Origin: Amanita rubescens
Lineage: Eukaryota; Basidiomycota; Agaricomycetes; Agaricales; Amanitaceae
Assembly (NCBI GenBank): GCA_015039365.1
Contig: WION01000007.1
Coordinates: forward strand, 372,001 to 436,000
Direction of reading: 5' to 3'
Length of the DNA stretch: 64,000 bases
Below the pieces are notes generated by a model that saw only the letters and a program-made list of their open reading frames with translations, made no database searches and was not told where the DNA came from. Position numbers and translations under genes: made by a program. The number at the start of each line of letters is the position of its first letter. Position 1 is the stretch's first letter. Below are positions 11,642 through 23,970 of the stretch, in pieces.

Positions 11642-13502
11642 ATGGCCTCCTTCGACGTTCGCTCCCTAGCCCTTACCGTCCCTGCCGTTATCTTCCTGGC
11701 CCACTTTGTCCCTTGGCTCGTGGACCCCTGTGACATCAGGCGCTACCCAGGCCCGTTCCTCGCCAAGTTTTCAGATTCATGGTTGGCTTATGTTGGCAAG
11801 AGTGGCCAACTCTCAGAAACCATCAGAAAAATCCACGAGAAATATGGTATACCATTTCGACATGTTTGCTTTCAGCTGACTGTTGAATAACAAATAGGCA
11901 CCATCGTCCGCATCGCTCCCAATCACATCTCCATCGCCGATCCGGAAGCCTTGAATACCGTTTACGGTTATAACGGTGCTCTCAAGTCCGATTTCTACGA
12001 TACATTCGTCTCTAGCGTATTTAGCACGCGTGACCGCGCTGAACACACACGTAAACGCAAGACTATTGCTCCTATTTTCTCGCAGAAAGGTGTTCTTGAG
12101 TTTGAACCCAGCCTCAAGCATCATGTTGCTCAACTCATTAGGCAATGGGATCGGTTATTTGACCTCGCCCGCGTAGGCATGCCCTGGAAAGACGGACAAG
12201 GCGCCATATGGAAAGGCAAGAATAACCAACTTTTTCTGGATCTCTATCCTTGTAAGATTCACAGCATATATGCTTTAAGTAACTGATACACGGGTCTTTA
12301 TATGCAGGGGCAAGTTATCTTGCGTTCGATATTATTGGTGACTTTACCTTCGGAGCTCCGCTGGGAATGCTAGAGGCCGCCAAAGGAACCTCCGTTGTTC
12401 CCAAACGCCAGCAGACTTTGATAGACCCATGCGGCGAAAAGAGAATTGTGTCAGAAGTCGCTGGCTACCCTTTCTTCCAGATCTTGGGTGGTCGCGGGGA
12501 ATTTTCCGTGACTGTGGGTGTCTTGCCATCATACTGGAGACCAGTCGTTAAGTACCTTCCTGGGTACAAATCAGGAGGTGAACGAATGAAGAACTTGGCC
12601 CGTCTTGCTAACATGGCGATTGATGATCGCATAGCAAATCCCACCGATCGTAACGATTTGGTCAATAAACTGATAGGCGGTCAAGATGCTGAAGGAAAGC
12701 CTCTGGATAGGAATGAACTGACCTTTGAATCCGTAACCATCCTTATTGCAGGCTCGGATACCATTTCAGAGTACGTTTAAAAGACATGGTCCATCAGGAC
12801 GCCTAATTTCTATGCATCCTTAGTTCGCTTTGCGCTATCTGCTACTATCTCGCCGGTAATCAACGCGCCCAGGAAAAACTTCAGAAGGAGCTCGACGAGA
12901 AACTGGGAACGGAAGACAAGTTGGTCGCAACCGCTGACCAAGTCAAAGGTTTGACTTATCTCGATGCCTGCATCAACGAGTCACTCCGTCTCCGTTCTAC
13001 CTTTCCTTTCGGCCTTCCTCGAGTGGTTCCAAAAGGCGGACTGGAGGTTATGGGCCAGTATTTTGTTGAAGGTACCGTTCTCAGCATGCCCAATTATACG
13101 ATCCATCGCGATGTCGATGCCTGGGGCAAGGATTCTGATGCCTACCGACCGGAACGCTGGTTCGAGCGTGACCAGACCACTATCCAGAAGGCATTCAACC
13201 CGTTTTCCGTGGGTCCAAGGTGAGCGGTATCATTTTATTCTTCGCCGTATCTACCACAGTCACGGTGTTTAATGTACAGGGCTTGCGTGGGTCGCAATAT
13301 CGCAATAATGGAGCTACAAATCATTGTTGCTTCGCTTCTCCGTCGGTATCATTTCGTTCTAGAACACCCTGGTCAAACGGTGAGCGTCACAGAACCGAAG
13401 ACCTAGGCTTTGTACCTGACATAATGCGGATAGCTTGAGACACGCGATGGATTTCTAAGGCATACACTCACTTGCAGGCTCGGGATTCAGCGGCGCGATT
13501 AA
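11642..13502 (+). CDS. CYP53-like cytochrome P450, copy 4 (intact, most diverged)
   Basis: Complete P450 with the same exon plan as copy 3. ATG 11642 opens a hydrophobic anchor, then PGPFLAKF, IVRIAPNHIS, DIIGDFTFGAPLGM, I-helix AGSDTIS, K-helix NESLR, PERW, FSVGPRACVGRN and a terminal exon reading LETRDGFLRH and ending RRD-stop at 13500. It differs from the others by a shortened block around the C-helix (FVSSVFSTRD, lacking the RRG present in copies 1-3) and by an I-helix Ile in place of the second Thr, which may affect oxygen activation or substrate range. Introns follow the same positions, for example after 12771 and between 13220 and 13279. All splice junctions I joined keep frame. Substrate unknown. 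Confidence 0.9.
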
Positions 13503-14154
13503 ACCTGCCACTCGATAATGGTATGTTTCGGCGATTCCCGATATTCGTGGGTCTTCGCAGTAAAGAAGAAGCGACTTTGACTGGTGGAAGAATTTGTTAT
13601 AGGTTGAATCACACGTAACGTTGTCCTTCATTCTGTGTGAATTGTCAATGTGGAGTTAGAGGGACAATGAATCTTGATGTTCCTAGAATTTTTGAACATA
13701 ATAAGGGACGTCGCACATGGTCTGCACCGCTTTCCCCTCATAACTGACAGAAATCCATACAACGCCATTCATTTGAGACAACGACAAGGAAAGACTCCGA
13801 GTCGCAAGTAGGAAGAGGTGGGATAAGGGACTTTCTGGGAAGAAAACCTTGCTGGCGCTCCTGCTTTAGGACACTTTAATGCCTTTCTTCAGTCTCATGA
13901 CAGCCGCTGTGGCCCACACCAAAAAAGGTTTGAAGGAAAACGACGCATCTACATCATTGCCGATCACCAAGTGACAAATAGCGGATCACGCGGTCACGGG
14001 CGGATCGGCACAGTTTCCCATAGCTCGTCCACCCTCTACCACATGGTTTGCTAGCCTCCAAAAAGTCCGCGACGGGTCCACGGCGTTTGTCCAGGATAAC
14101 TCTACTTCGGTCTGCTCTCGCCGGCTTCATTGAATGGCAGTCAGGATGATTGCG
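13503..14154. other. Intergenic upstream of the P450 relic
   Basis: No gene seen. Fragments near 13940-14150 could be the lost 5' part of the relic P450 but are too decayed to align by eye. Confidence 0.4.
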
Positions 14155-15318
14155 CTGTTTTTCAGAAGAGTGTTGAGCCCTTCCACCAAACGTTATGTCA
14201 CGCAGCTCATCAAGCAATAGGGCCGTCTTTACCACCTGCGGCAAACGCATAATATAATTACATAACTGATGCGGTTCCAGAGAGGTTGGTGATCATCCCG
14301 CTTGGTGCTCTCGGTTACCTCGTTTTGGAGCTCCGTTTGGAACGCGACAAGCCAAAAAGTGTTATTGCCCCCAAAACGATCGTGGTAGACAACTTATACT
14401 CGTACGAGAAACAGGTAACTTATTCGGAAGTAGTTGACATCACCTGCGCTGTCCAGATCCTTAGCAGTCATAGCAAATTTCCGTTTTCGTATGTGTGTGT
14501 TCCCTTGGTGAAGACAGATCGCAAGATATACCGATTCGGAGGCGAATATGTCGGGAACTCGCATGGGTTGTTGTCATAACCTGTGCAGGTGTGCTCCACA
14601 AGCTGCAAACTGTCGAGATGCCGATGGCGGACCGTGGATAGGGGAGAATTGGTGCCTGAGGCCTTCGGAAGCCCGAACTCCGAGCACCTTGTTGCAAGGC
14701 CAAAACCATTTCAAGAAGATTTGCGAAAAATAAGGGTTAATGAGGATATACGGCTTTTTCATCTCTTCGTCCAATTAAGGCTTCTGGGGGTATTTTGTGA
14801 ACAGCTTAGAAGTTGGCCGCCACTGCTGATCTAGGTTATCTTTATTCGAGGCTCTCCGTACCTACCACCTCTGCGATTAGCCTTCTTGCGAGAGATGCCT
14901 TGACGGAGAAGGTGTTCACTCAGCGTGCCCAGGTACGCGATCCGCCAGGCATCAATATTGGGGTGACGATGCCGAGGTCTACCGACGGAGTGCCGATCAA
15001 GCGCAGCTAGATTGGCAGCGCTATTAAAATGGTTCACAGCCGTTCCCCATCCGTCCAAGGTGGGTGTCTTCCTATGTCTTCTTTTTACGCAAGGTCCTGT
15101 CCGCCGCATTGTCCGCCGCACTCACGGTGTCAAGCTTAATGGTTGTATATTATGAATCATAATGAAACCATATTACCGTTCTTCCACGTTGAAAAATATT
15201 CTTGAGCAGCATGGTCGAGCGGCGAATGGTTCTCAATACGGATGGATCCGTGTTGCGTATGATTTGGAACCAATGTGGGAAGGGTTTTTAAGACCACTCG
15301 CATGCTGACCTGGCATGA
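14155..15318 (+). pseudogene. Decayed fifth CYP53-like P450 (relic)
   Basis: Piecewise similarity to copies 1-4 in the right order: a stretch matching the EFEP.LKRYV.QLI.QW region at 14168-14235 with a stop inside; a GAPFG-like ggagctccgtttgg at 14327; YRFGGE.V.N at about 14530-14560; the KLQ..RDADG region at 14596-14660; an EALR-like segment near 14850; EVYRP-like sequence near 14975; the heme-loop approach near 15035-15062; and the C-terminal EGFLR-like exon at 15279-15318. Many stops and indels prevent any product. It extends the ancestral array to at least five members. Confidence 0.75.
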
Positions 15319-15758
15319 ACAACGTGGCGCTCTTTACTACAGGTATATTTTTCATATTTCCTAATGTCCCTGTGTCCGAATCGCATGTAAGATATATAGA
15401 TTGTACGAAAAGAACATTCAATTTCAATTTCTGCTCGTTGTGAGTTTGTCTTCCGTATGCGGGGTTGCTCGAAAGGGGGGCGGTGATCTTTATGTTGTGT
15501 GAATTTGTTAATCTAAAGTTCAAGGTACTAGAACGGGTCTAGGGCCGCGTAGCAGCACATGGTGGTAGGATGCACATGGTAAGGCCCCGCACATCATGAT
15601 CGTTCCAACAATAGTCCGGGACCAATATAAGGTATAAGGGATGAGACGATACAGGTCGCGTGCATCTTAATTAACCAAGAAGCTACGCCGCTCATCGTTT
15701 AAATAACTACCACCAGCGCGTTTAAGCGCCAGCCCACGACGACACCTCGGAGGCCCAG
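15319..15758. other. Intergenic
   Basis: No gene seen. Lies between the P450 relic and the next gene, which is transcribed away from it. Confidence 0.4.
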
Positions 15759-16817
15759 ATGGGCCTGATCCCACTTCGACTTCCGAACATCAGCTCCACT
15801 CATGCTTCCCACGGCACACACGGCACCGCAAAGGAGCGCAAAGTCGGCTTAGGAATCAGAGCAGACTCCAGCAATTCAAGCGGGAACTCTGGCCTGGCAT
15901 CGCCAGCGCTCATTGTGGCTCTTGTGGTTGTTGGACTATTGTCCTTGACGATGTTCTCACTGTTTGGACGGAGGGTATTGGAGGCTAGTCGACGACAACG
16001 TCGTGGTGAAGGGACAGATACAGCCTCTGAAACCGCTGGAAGGGGAGAAGATCATTATGTGCTTCTCGCCGATATGCTCGGACTCGATGTGAGCCATATA
16101 CGACAAAGAATGGCTCAGCTACCGCGGCTAGATGACGAGCCCAAAATGTGGGACATTCAAATTCACGATAGGTCTCCTGGAACGGAAGCACACAAGGAAA
16201 CCCCATGGTGCTGGGGTGATATTATGGTGAGTCATGTTAGCATTGTTATTGTTTCAGGGGGGTGGCTTTCTAGCTAGGCGACAGGACGATGTGCTTACGA
16301 TACATAGTGCTCTTATACTTGCCTTCCCACTCGTTTCATCCATCCGTTTTCTGCCTGCTTGTGCCCAATGGCCCTTGCTCGTTTATTCTACGGATGTCAT
16401 GAAATCAATGATGCGCGTCTTTATTCCGTTTTTATACTGACATTCGACTGACAGCCTATCGCCGTGGTGGTGTCGGAAGGAGAGAGGCGTCGGGTGAGGA
16501 GTCCGGTGCGGCCCGCGTCCTCTCCAGTTCCCCGGCGTCCGACGGACTGGCGTACTTGTCGGTTATTCAGGTGGCTATGTCGGCGGCGGCGGCGAACGCC
16601 CGCCAGAGAGGTCGGAGAAGCAGTGCAGGAGGAGCGGCGAGGGAGGAGAGAAGAGAAATCGAGGGCGTCGCATCCGCATAAGGATATCCAGGTGGTTGTG
16701 GCGATTGCGATGCCGTGTCGTCCACGGCGAGTATCGTCTCAGGACTCGTTGAAGACGCAGGAGGGTATGGATTATTCTATTGGAGTGCAAACGATTCCTT
16801 GGAATGACGGGGTATGA
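15759..16817 (+). CDS. Single-span membrane protein with basic, proline-rich tail
   Basis: Two exons, 15759-16226 and 16455-16817, joined by a GT-AG intron of 228 bases that keeps frame (about 276 residues). After a Ser-rich lead comes one hydrophobic segment (about residues 48-69, ALIVALVVVGLLSLTMFSLF) followed directly by an Arg-rich stretch, so the C-terminal part is predicted cytoplasmic. The end of exon 2 carries DIQVVVAIAMP followed by a tail with IGVQTIPW, a pattern I associate with a group of basidiomycete single-pass proteins of unknown function. The Arg-rich middle of exon 2 (RRRRRTP) is compositionally odd. Function unknown. Confidence 0.65.
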
Positions 16818-16975
16818 TCTCGTTCTTGACTGTATGACTAGTGTTTCCTTTCTAGGATCTGTGAGAACAACTGCCGTGTAAGAATAAAGACAATTAATAA
16901 TAATAGGGTTGTCCGAATGGATAAATAAGGGTATGTTGCCATGAACCATAAATAGCCGGAGGAGATAGGGCGGTG

Positions 16976-17512
16976 CTACGCAGAGGCTGGTTGTGCTCGA
17001 CGGAGAGTGAGCACACAGGTTGCCTCGGGTGCGGGAAAGGTAATGGGGGTGAGCCCCGCGAACAGGAAGTGGTACAGCAATGAGTCTACCACTTTGATAC
17101 CAGCCGAGTGAACAGTGGGAGAACTATCGGACCGCTGCTGACGTCCCTCGAAAATGCGATTGATGCGGTCTTGTTGCTTTTTTGCAAGAGCGGACCACTC
17201 GGCAGAGTTTATCTGTACTTGTAAAGTCTTGTAAATGGCAAACAAGACATCGTGAATCGTCACGCCCGAAAAGTTTCGGGCGACTATGGGAGAGTTGCAA
17301 GGGAGGACATCGCATATGATATGAAGGGAGATGACGGGAGGTTCTGTGGCTGGCATCTCGAGGTCTTCTGGCGAAAGTGTCGCGGTCGGTAGAGTGCGTG
17401 GCAAGTGATAACGGGCGGATGTTGGCGGATCGTGCATATCCCAGTGAAGGGGTGCACGTTGACTTTGTTCGAGGTGGTATCGAAGTAGATAGTGGAGCCG
17501 GAGGGTGTTCAT
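16976..17512 (-). CDS. DUF6699 domain protein
   Basis: Frame of about 178 residues from the Met at 17512; the frame stays open up to 17737, but that extra N-terminus does not resemble the family. The family pattern is visible: LHWDM.DPP.SAR near the start, then PPVISLHIICD (beta strand), VTIHDVLFAIYKTL (helix), a basic QDRINRIFEGR helix, and a C-terminal LLYHFLFAGLTPI region. DUF6699 proteins are numerous in Agaricomycetes and have no known function. The strand is opposite to both neighbours. Confidence 0.65.
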   Translation of the reverse strand: MNTLRLHYLLRYHLEQSQRAPLHWDMHDPPTSARYHLPRTLPTATLSPEDLEMPATEPPVISLHIICDVLPCNSPIVARNFSGVTIHDVLFAIYKTLQVQINSAEWSALAKKQQDRINRIFEGRQQRSDSSPTVHSAGIKVVDSLLYHFLFAGLTPITFPAPEATCVLTLRRAQPASA

Positions 17513-18066
17513 GGTTTGAAGAATACTCAGGGATTCATGGCGGGTTTTATGGCATGGATGGATAACAGCCACAGGCGGGAGATCCGCCAAGCTAATGACG
17601 AAAGGGAAATCAAAATAATCAGAGCAGTGCAGCGCGTCGGTAGCATAGCCATAGGAGGAGCAGGACCATGACGCAAGATACCAGCCTCCAGGGCAGATGA
17701 ATAATGACCTTCCGGATGTCATAAAATAGCGAAGCACATAACAACAGGACTGTGTCCACTTTCACATCGGCAGTGAAGCTTTGTGAACTAGGAGTGAAGG
17801 TGTTGTATTATTGTGACATTGTGACATGAACAAGTGAGCGGTGAGCGCCCAAACTTTTTCATTCAAATAGTGGATCGTGACATGATGCATGATGAATCAT
17901 TACGAGGGTGGCGATACAAGTTTGAGGAACGAAGTATTGAATTGAATTTTGAATATTGAATGCCGTCCGTTTGTTTCGTATGTTTTTTGAAAAGCGACGA
18001 TGCGGTGTTTGCGCCTGTTTGCACTTCGCGGCTTGGGCTTGTTTGGCTCACGAACCCTGGTTCACT
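17513..18066. other. Intergenic between divergent genes
   Basis: Probable shared upstream region of the DUF6699 gene and the Nup96 gene. No other gene seen. Confidence 0.4.
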
Positions 18067-21000
18067 ATGGCTCGCTTTCGCGCGTACACCACCGACTCGA
18101 GCAGCGACGCCGACGACTATCAATCAGACTCGGAAAACGAAAACCGCTCTAAAAAATCCAAGGGCGTCTCCCAACGCAACGAACACGATGGCGACAGCGA
18201 CAGCCACCACCCATTGACCAGCGGAGACGAGTCTTCCAGCTCATCAAGCTCTCTCTCGTCGCGGCAGAAAAGAAGAACTAAACGCCCAATAGTCAGACGA
18301 ATAGGCTCCCGTGGTGGTACAGCGGAAGCTGAAGATGGATACGCGCATGAAGTCGCCGTACGCGCTCCCACCTCGTCGCCACCTCCGGCCGATCCCACAA
18401 TTCTGCCATGGGCTCAACAAATTGGCGTCGACGCCCAGAGAATGCACGTCATGCAGACGTCCTTCTTCCGTATGCCAGAAGAGGTGGCTGCCCTCAAGGC
18501 GCTTAACCAGCCTCCACCCCCGCGACCGATGGTTCGGAAGACCATTCAATCTCTCAATAGGAAACACAGTCGCGACTCTGAAGGAGATACGTTACGAGGG
18601 GAACCAAGCGAAGTATGCTCTAATGCTGATATATCTATTTCATTCTGATCATGTTTACTTTAAGCGACCGTCATTTGCTCATGACACGGAGCCCGCGCCA
18701 TACAGGCCATTCAGGAAATACACAAGAGTTGACTCCTCTTCGTCCACTGCCACTGGTCATGAAGGCGCCTTCTTTGATGCAGGACTAGCCTTTGGAAGGT
18801 CGTTCCGCGTCGGCTGGGGACCAGGAGGAACGCTAGTACACGTGGGCACCATTTGTAGGCCTAACACAACCCTGTGCGTCTTGTTATATCGCTGGTTTAC
18901 AACCCTTATTAAAGAAGCATTAGAAAACCGTCTCCATCGTCCTGCGCAGTCAACCGCCATACCGTACCATTATTCCCAAACGAAGCGAACCAAAACGCTT
19001 CTGCTTCTCTATCGGCGAAACTGTTGCAACACCATCTCTCTCACACTCCAATTACACCCGATGATGCCGGTGTGCCATTAGCCTACCCATGCCTATACCC
19101 CACCACTCCCCATACCTCAACCTCCCAACCATCCCTCAACTTTACGTCCTTCACCTCTCTATTCCAAACAACGGATAATTCACCTGCAGCACAGCTATTC
19201 CGTCTTGGGAGTGCTCTATTCGATCCAATCGACCTCCAACTTCCTAAATCGAACTCTCCGGATACAACCGACGTCACACCTGACGTCCGGAACCGCATTG
19301 CGCTTTTACGGCGAAAGGCAGCGCTTTCGAAATGGCTGAAGAAAGCCGTGAAACAGGATGTCGAGTCTGATGTGCAAAACCTGGTCTCATCGTCCGGGGC
19401 ATCCTATAATCCCTCGGCGGTCCCGAGTTCAGCGTCCCGTACAGCATCTCACACAGCCGCCGACGAGGCTTTCGCCTATCTTACTGGCTACCAAATCAAG
19501 AAAGCGGCTGACGTGGCTTTGGATGCCGGTTATCTTAAACTTGCCACATTGATCAGCCAAGCCGGGGGAGACGATGTGTTTAGGGCCGACATGCAATCCC
19601 AGCTACAGATCTGGGAGGACGAGAAAGTGATGCAGTTCATTGAATGGGGTGTCAAGAAGGTGTACATGCTCTTGGCAGGTCTGTTGGACAGCGACGACAA
19701 TATAAACGGCAAAGACACGGACCTATGTGCTAATCTTGACTGGAAACGCGTGTTTGGCCTATCCTTGTGGTATGCGGAAGCCCGTTACAGCATCGATTGC
19801 TGACGTCTTCGATGCGTACGAAACGCTTGTGAGGAACTCGGGCGGCAAAGTGGCACGGCCCTTCCCACCTTGGTTCGATCAACGACAGGCCAAAACAGCA
19901 CAGCCACTGTCGTTCTTATCTTGGTCAAACTCTCCCCATCTTCAACCATGTGACCCAGAAGACCCACTGTACGCTCTGATACGACTCCACGCTGACCCAG
20001 CCCTTTCCTTGTCGCACGTGCTTAACCCGACGTCGTTTGGGTTTGGAGCATCACACGTTGACTGGTCTCTATGTTGGCACATGTACATCATTCTATCGCG
20101 TGTGATGCGAGTGCGCGATTTTGTCGATCGCGAAGAACTCAGATCGCGGGCGCGTTCAAAGTTCCCTAACGGGATCACGTTAGAGGACGAAGCGGAGGAC
20201 GACGAAGACCTTATGGAGGGCCACAGTCCCAGCGCAGATCTACTTGCTAGCAGTTACGCATTCCAACTGGAAGCACAGGGTATGCTGCAAGAAGCTGTGT
20301 TCGTTTTGTTACACATCGAGGGGTCGGTGGGGTAAGTGTCGTGCTTCGCTAGGGGCTGTGATGGTGACTGGATCTGATGAACTGTCGTTTACTCGCAGGC
20401 GAGAAAGAGCCATAAAGGAACTCTTGGCCCGCTCCGCTCCAAAAATAGACGAGTGGGTGACCAGAGGGTTGGTTGGCAGTTTGAAGATTCCATTGAGTTG
20501 GGTCAACGAAGCGAAAGTGCGTTTGGACCTTTGTTGCTTAGTACCCGCCATTCCGTGGGACTAATTCATTTGCATTTGAATAGGCACTGCATGCCCTTGA
20601 TACCGGCGACGTTTACGACGCGTATGAACTCTATTTATCCGCAGCTTCATACGACCCTGCACATGAGATTGCTGTGTTGGAGCTCGCTCCCAACGCTATC
20701 ATTCGCCGAGATCTGGATCTGTTGAAAGAAATCTTTGAGAGGTTTGAAGGCAAAGAGGATAAGATTGATGGTTGGCCCATCAGAGGCAAGGTATGTCGTG
20801 GCGTTCTGTGCTCCATAGCGAAACGCAAATAAACTGATTATTCTTGTTGGAACAGGTCCTGTTGGACTATATTCATAGCGTGCAACGGCTAACTGCGTTA
20901 CAAGAGGAAATATCAGAGGACCTGTCGTCTCCTATTGGTGCCTCGCAGAGGCAAGAGCTGGATGAGCTTGTGAGGCGGGTGCCAAAGATAATAAGCTCAC

Positions 21001-21287
21001 TACCAGACGTCTTCAGGAGGCGGCAGAGCGGCGATACTCTACATGCCGCTGCCCTTGAGCAGATGGTAAAGGAGTTGATCGGCCTCGTTGAGAAGATAAA
21101 ACCTTCGACGCTGGTATGTATTCGCCTTTATTTGACACGCCCTCCTGAATTCATGATTTTTAATCTCCAGTCACAAATCCCTCAGTCGACGTTGAGCGGC
21201 GCGGACGAGGCTACAAAATTAGGGCTCGTCAAGGGTACGGGATACGCTAGGTTCTTGAAAAGTATAGAAATAGGAATTTATTCTTAA
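18067..21287 (+). CDS. NUP96: Nup96-type nucleoporin, standalone, with one frame break
   Basis: Scaffold nucleoporin of the Y-complex (Nup96 / yeast Nup145C). Start at ATG 18067 (MARFRAYTTDSSSDADD), an acidic-Ser N-terminus. Exon 1 ends at 18612; exon 2 from 18665 carries the conserved AFGRSFRVGWGPGGTLVH block; the next exon carries the alpha-helical core, including QIKKAADVALDAGYLKLATLI and WKRVFGLSLWY. The frame then shifts +1 at about 19777-19784 (gcggaagccc) to reach PVTASIADVFDAYE, the family continuation. Further exons run through HALDTGDVYDAYELYL and finish at TAA 21287. No GLFG repeats or autoproteolytic Nup98 domain precede it, so Nup96 is encoded alone. The frame break is a probable assembly insertion, since flanking sequence is well conserved. 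Confidence 0.85.
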
Positions 21288-21432
21288 TGTACATACTAGA
21301 GGTTATAATGATTTGTACACGTTGCCGCAGCACTTTCCTTTACGATTATAAAATTAGTGTTGCATCTGATAACGCAAAAGATAGGCAAACCAGAATTAGC
21401 AATACATGGATATATGGTACAACAGGTCTGCT

Positions 21433-23012
21433 TTAGGCATATATCTTTAACCACTCGAAGTCAAAGTAGGCGTCGCGGAATGCCGACGGATTGTTGTTGA
21501 CATAGTCTGCCATGGTCCATTACTCAACAGACAGAGCGGAAGTGATCAACTGCTTACCAACACATGTCGAAGGGCAGCCCGATAAACCGTAATCATTGCC
21601 TGCCCAATCGCCACCTATAGGCACCCTAGTCAGCAAGTTATCCATAGTCGAGTGTAAAATGCGACTAACTGACAAAAGGTGACTATCCCAAAATATCAGA
21701 AAATACTCTATTCTGAGACAAGTCGCGAACTCACGGTCAATAATGATATTCTGTGGTCCGAATTTCTTTGAAATGGAACACCAATTGCTGGAAAAGTATG
21801 CGTCAGGAACGCCCTATACATCACAATTCTAAATTAGTTAATGTGATCGCGGGGTATAGTACACGCGATCTATTTCCCTCACCCAACTATCTGTGTTGAC
21901 AGTATTATCCCCGTTCTGAACGTCAGGCGGAGCGCCCGAGCGCGGCCAGAACCATACTTTGATGAAATCGGAGGTTCGTTCCATGGCATACCTAATAATA
22001 TAATGCCGTGTATATGTCAGTTCCAGTGACCTGGTGCACAGGCCAGCCGGTCATATCGGGACGCACCAGCCACCCCCATTGTCATTAAAGTTAGGCCCAA
22101 AGCTGCGCGGATCGCTGAGCTTAACGCCACAGCCTTCGTTATTCGACGCGCCCGCATCACAGTTATTACTAATGGGTTCACTGCAGAGCGCCCAAGTAAG
22201 CATGTGATTATTAATGCATATACACAATGGCTTACCCCTTTTCTGCGCGAAATGCGGGCATAGTGCACCCTGAATAGAATGCCAAATTTTCACTCATTAT
22301 CGGTAACTCTAAAAACACGGACCGGCACTTGTATGCAGCGTCACTTGATTGGGTCCCACGTTGTTTATGCCCTCCAGTATGTCGATTTCTCCCTAATTGA
22401 CGTGACCTCTGTAAAGCTCTCATCGGATCTAGTTGAAAACGACATGTACCTGGTTTGGCCAATCTGCACCTACCGTCCATACGGCAGGCCATGTCCTACG
22501 TGATATGATGAACATGATTACTACGACAATGCCCATTCATACTCACCCGCATCCCGTGGGCATATGGCGAATATTAAATCTGCATGACCCTGCTATCAAA
22601 CTGTAAATCCAGCTATAAATCAATTCCACGCACATCATCGCAGAGTTCGTATATTGCTTGTACGACTTGAGCCTGATCGAGTCTCTCCCAGGACCATTTG
22701 GCTCAAGATATTTGGTCGCATCAGCGCGCAAGATAAAGTGGCCATTGGAAGCATAGGTCAAGTTGTCCTGAGCGGCCGTCGCACCGTCGACGTAGTTGCT
22801 GTGGAAGTACTTTGTGAGCATCACACAAATATGATAATCATCCAAACTTACACTCTACCGTTAGTCGGGTCCTGGATAGTTTCATATCCGAACGCGTCGA
22901 GAAAGCCTTGACTAACGATACTGTCGGTCTGGCCGTAGGATCTCGCCAAGGCGACCCAGACAGATTCCACCGTCACCAACACCGAGAATAGTTGTTTCCA
23001 GGAAGCACGCAT
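21433..23012 (-). CDS. Secreted GH16 endo-beta-1,3(4)-glucanase
   Basis: Many-exon gene assembled from short pieces. ATG at 23012 starts MRASWKQLFSVLVTVESVWV, a signal peptide, then SYGQTDSIVSQGFLDAF, ETIQDPTNGRV, NYVDGATAAQDNLTY, FILRADATKYL, GPGRDSIRLKSYKQYTNS, RHMPTGCGTWPAVW, and the GH16 catalytic signature EIDILEG (nucleophile and acid/base Glu both present, near 22435). Then NNVGPNQVTLHTSAG, SFGPNFNDNGGGWYAMERT, FIKVWFWPRSGAPPDV, FGPQNIIID, GDWAGNDYGLSGCPSTC, and a last exon ending AYFDFEWLKIYA-stop at 21433. It would hydrolyse mixed or beta-1,3 glucans outside the cell, in wall remodelling or nutrition. All junctions are GT-AG and phase-consistent except the one before GDWAG, where two acceptors are possible. 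Confidence 0.88.
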
Positions 23013-23970
23013 AGTAGCAAGGACGCATCCAACTCCAACGTAGCCAGTGCATTTATACCAATATGCCTAGGAGGAGAATGAAGACGATCCCTCCGTGTCG
23101 ACGTCCTTTGACTTTAGCATGGCTCCAAAAGAATAGAGATCGCCATAACCAGTTGCTGAGCGCTGCACATGCCATCGTGGAGAATCGATCGAGCCCACGA
23201 GGACACAAGAGCACAAGCTCCAAGCTTGTCGAACCCGGAATCGCAGCGTTTTGTAGTAGACTATGCACACATTTCGCGTTTTTAGGGGCAGAGTACTAGT
23301 ACTCTTCCACACGATACCTGGAATGTAATTAGCAAGTTTGAGTTGGTCATGATCATGTGGATCGAAGATGAGCGCTTGAGCAGGAATGGTCCGGCGGGCC
23401 GTCGGCGTCCATTGTGCCTTGAACGAAGATGGCCCGCGGCACGTCAATCGTATTTCGTTCGGCAGAGGACAAATCCGTTATGCCCGGGCTGCGAAAGGCC
23501 GCCGTGGCTACTTTACCTCCGTTCCGCAAAGGATGAGGGCTGGGCTGCGACGGCACAGGACGGCACCGCAAGTCAGGGACGACTCGATTGGCAATCTGTC
23601 GAGCGTATCTGGCAGCGTTCGCTCACGCGCTGACGACCATGCGTCTGCATATACCAGTGGACCTCGGGAAAGCAAGCTGCGGAAGAGGCTAAGCGATTCT
23701 CAAATTGGCGTCACGCGACTCGAGCCAATGCCGTAACCGGAACCAGATGGAGAATCTCTAGTAAAGACTACAAAATACAGTATCTACGTACAGAATACCG
23801 CAGGAATCCGTAGGTGTATGCGAGTGAGCGTGTAGGTGGGGGTGTCTAGCTAATAAATAGAAAAAACCAAAATAATACAAAAGCTCTAATGCGTCTAGTA
23901 TAAATACGCAAATATTAGGTGATACAGAAAGAAAAAAGAGGGGCGGTGACGGAGCCTCTATTGAACGCGT
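23013..23970. other. Intergenic / unrecognised
   Basis: Contains an open minus-strand frame at 23067-23447 and overlapping plus-strand frames at 23343-23736, none of which resembles a family I know. A stretch after 23760 is A-rich and probably the 3' end of the DUF6593 gene. Confidence 0.35.

Noticed and set aside
18311..19081. Long plus-strand frame overlapping Nup96
   Set aside because: It merges parts of two Nup96 exons with intron sequence and an out-of-frame stretch; the spliced model explains the conserved blocks.
23067..23447. Minus-strand frame of 126 codons with a kinase-like GYGDLYSFGAML stretch
   Set aside because: The rest of the frame has no kinase motifs (no VAIK, HRD or DFG), so the resemblance is probably chance.
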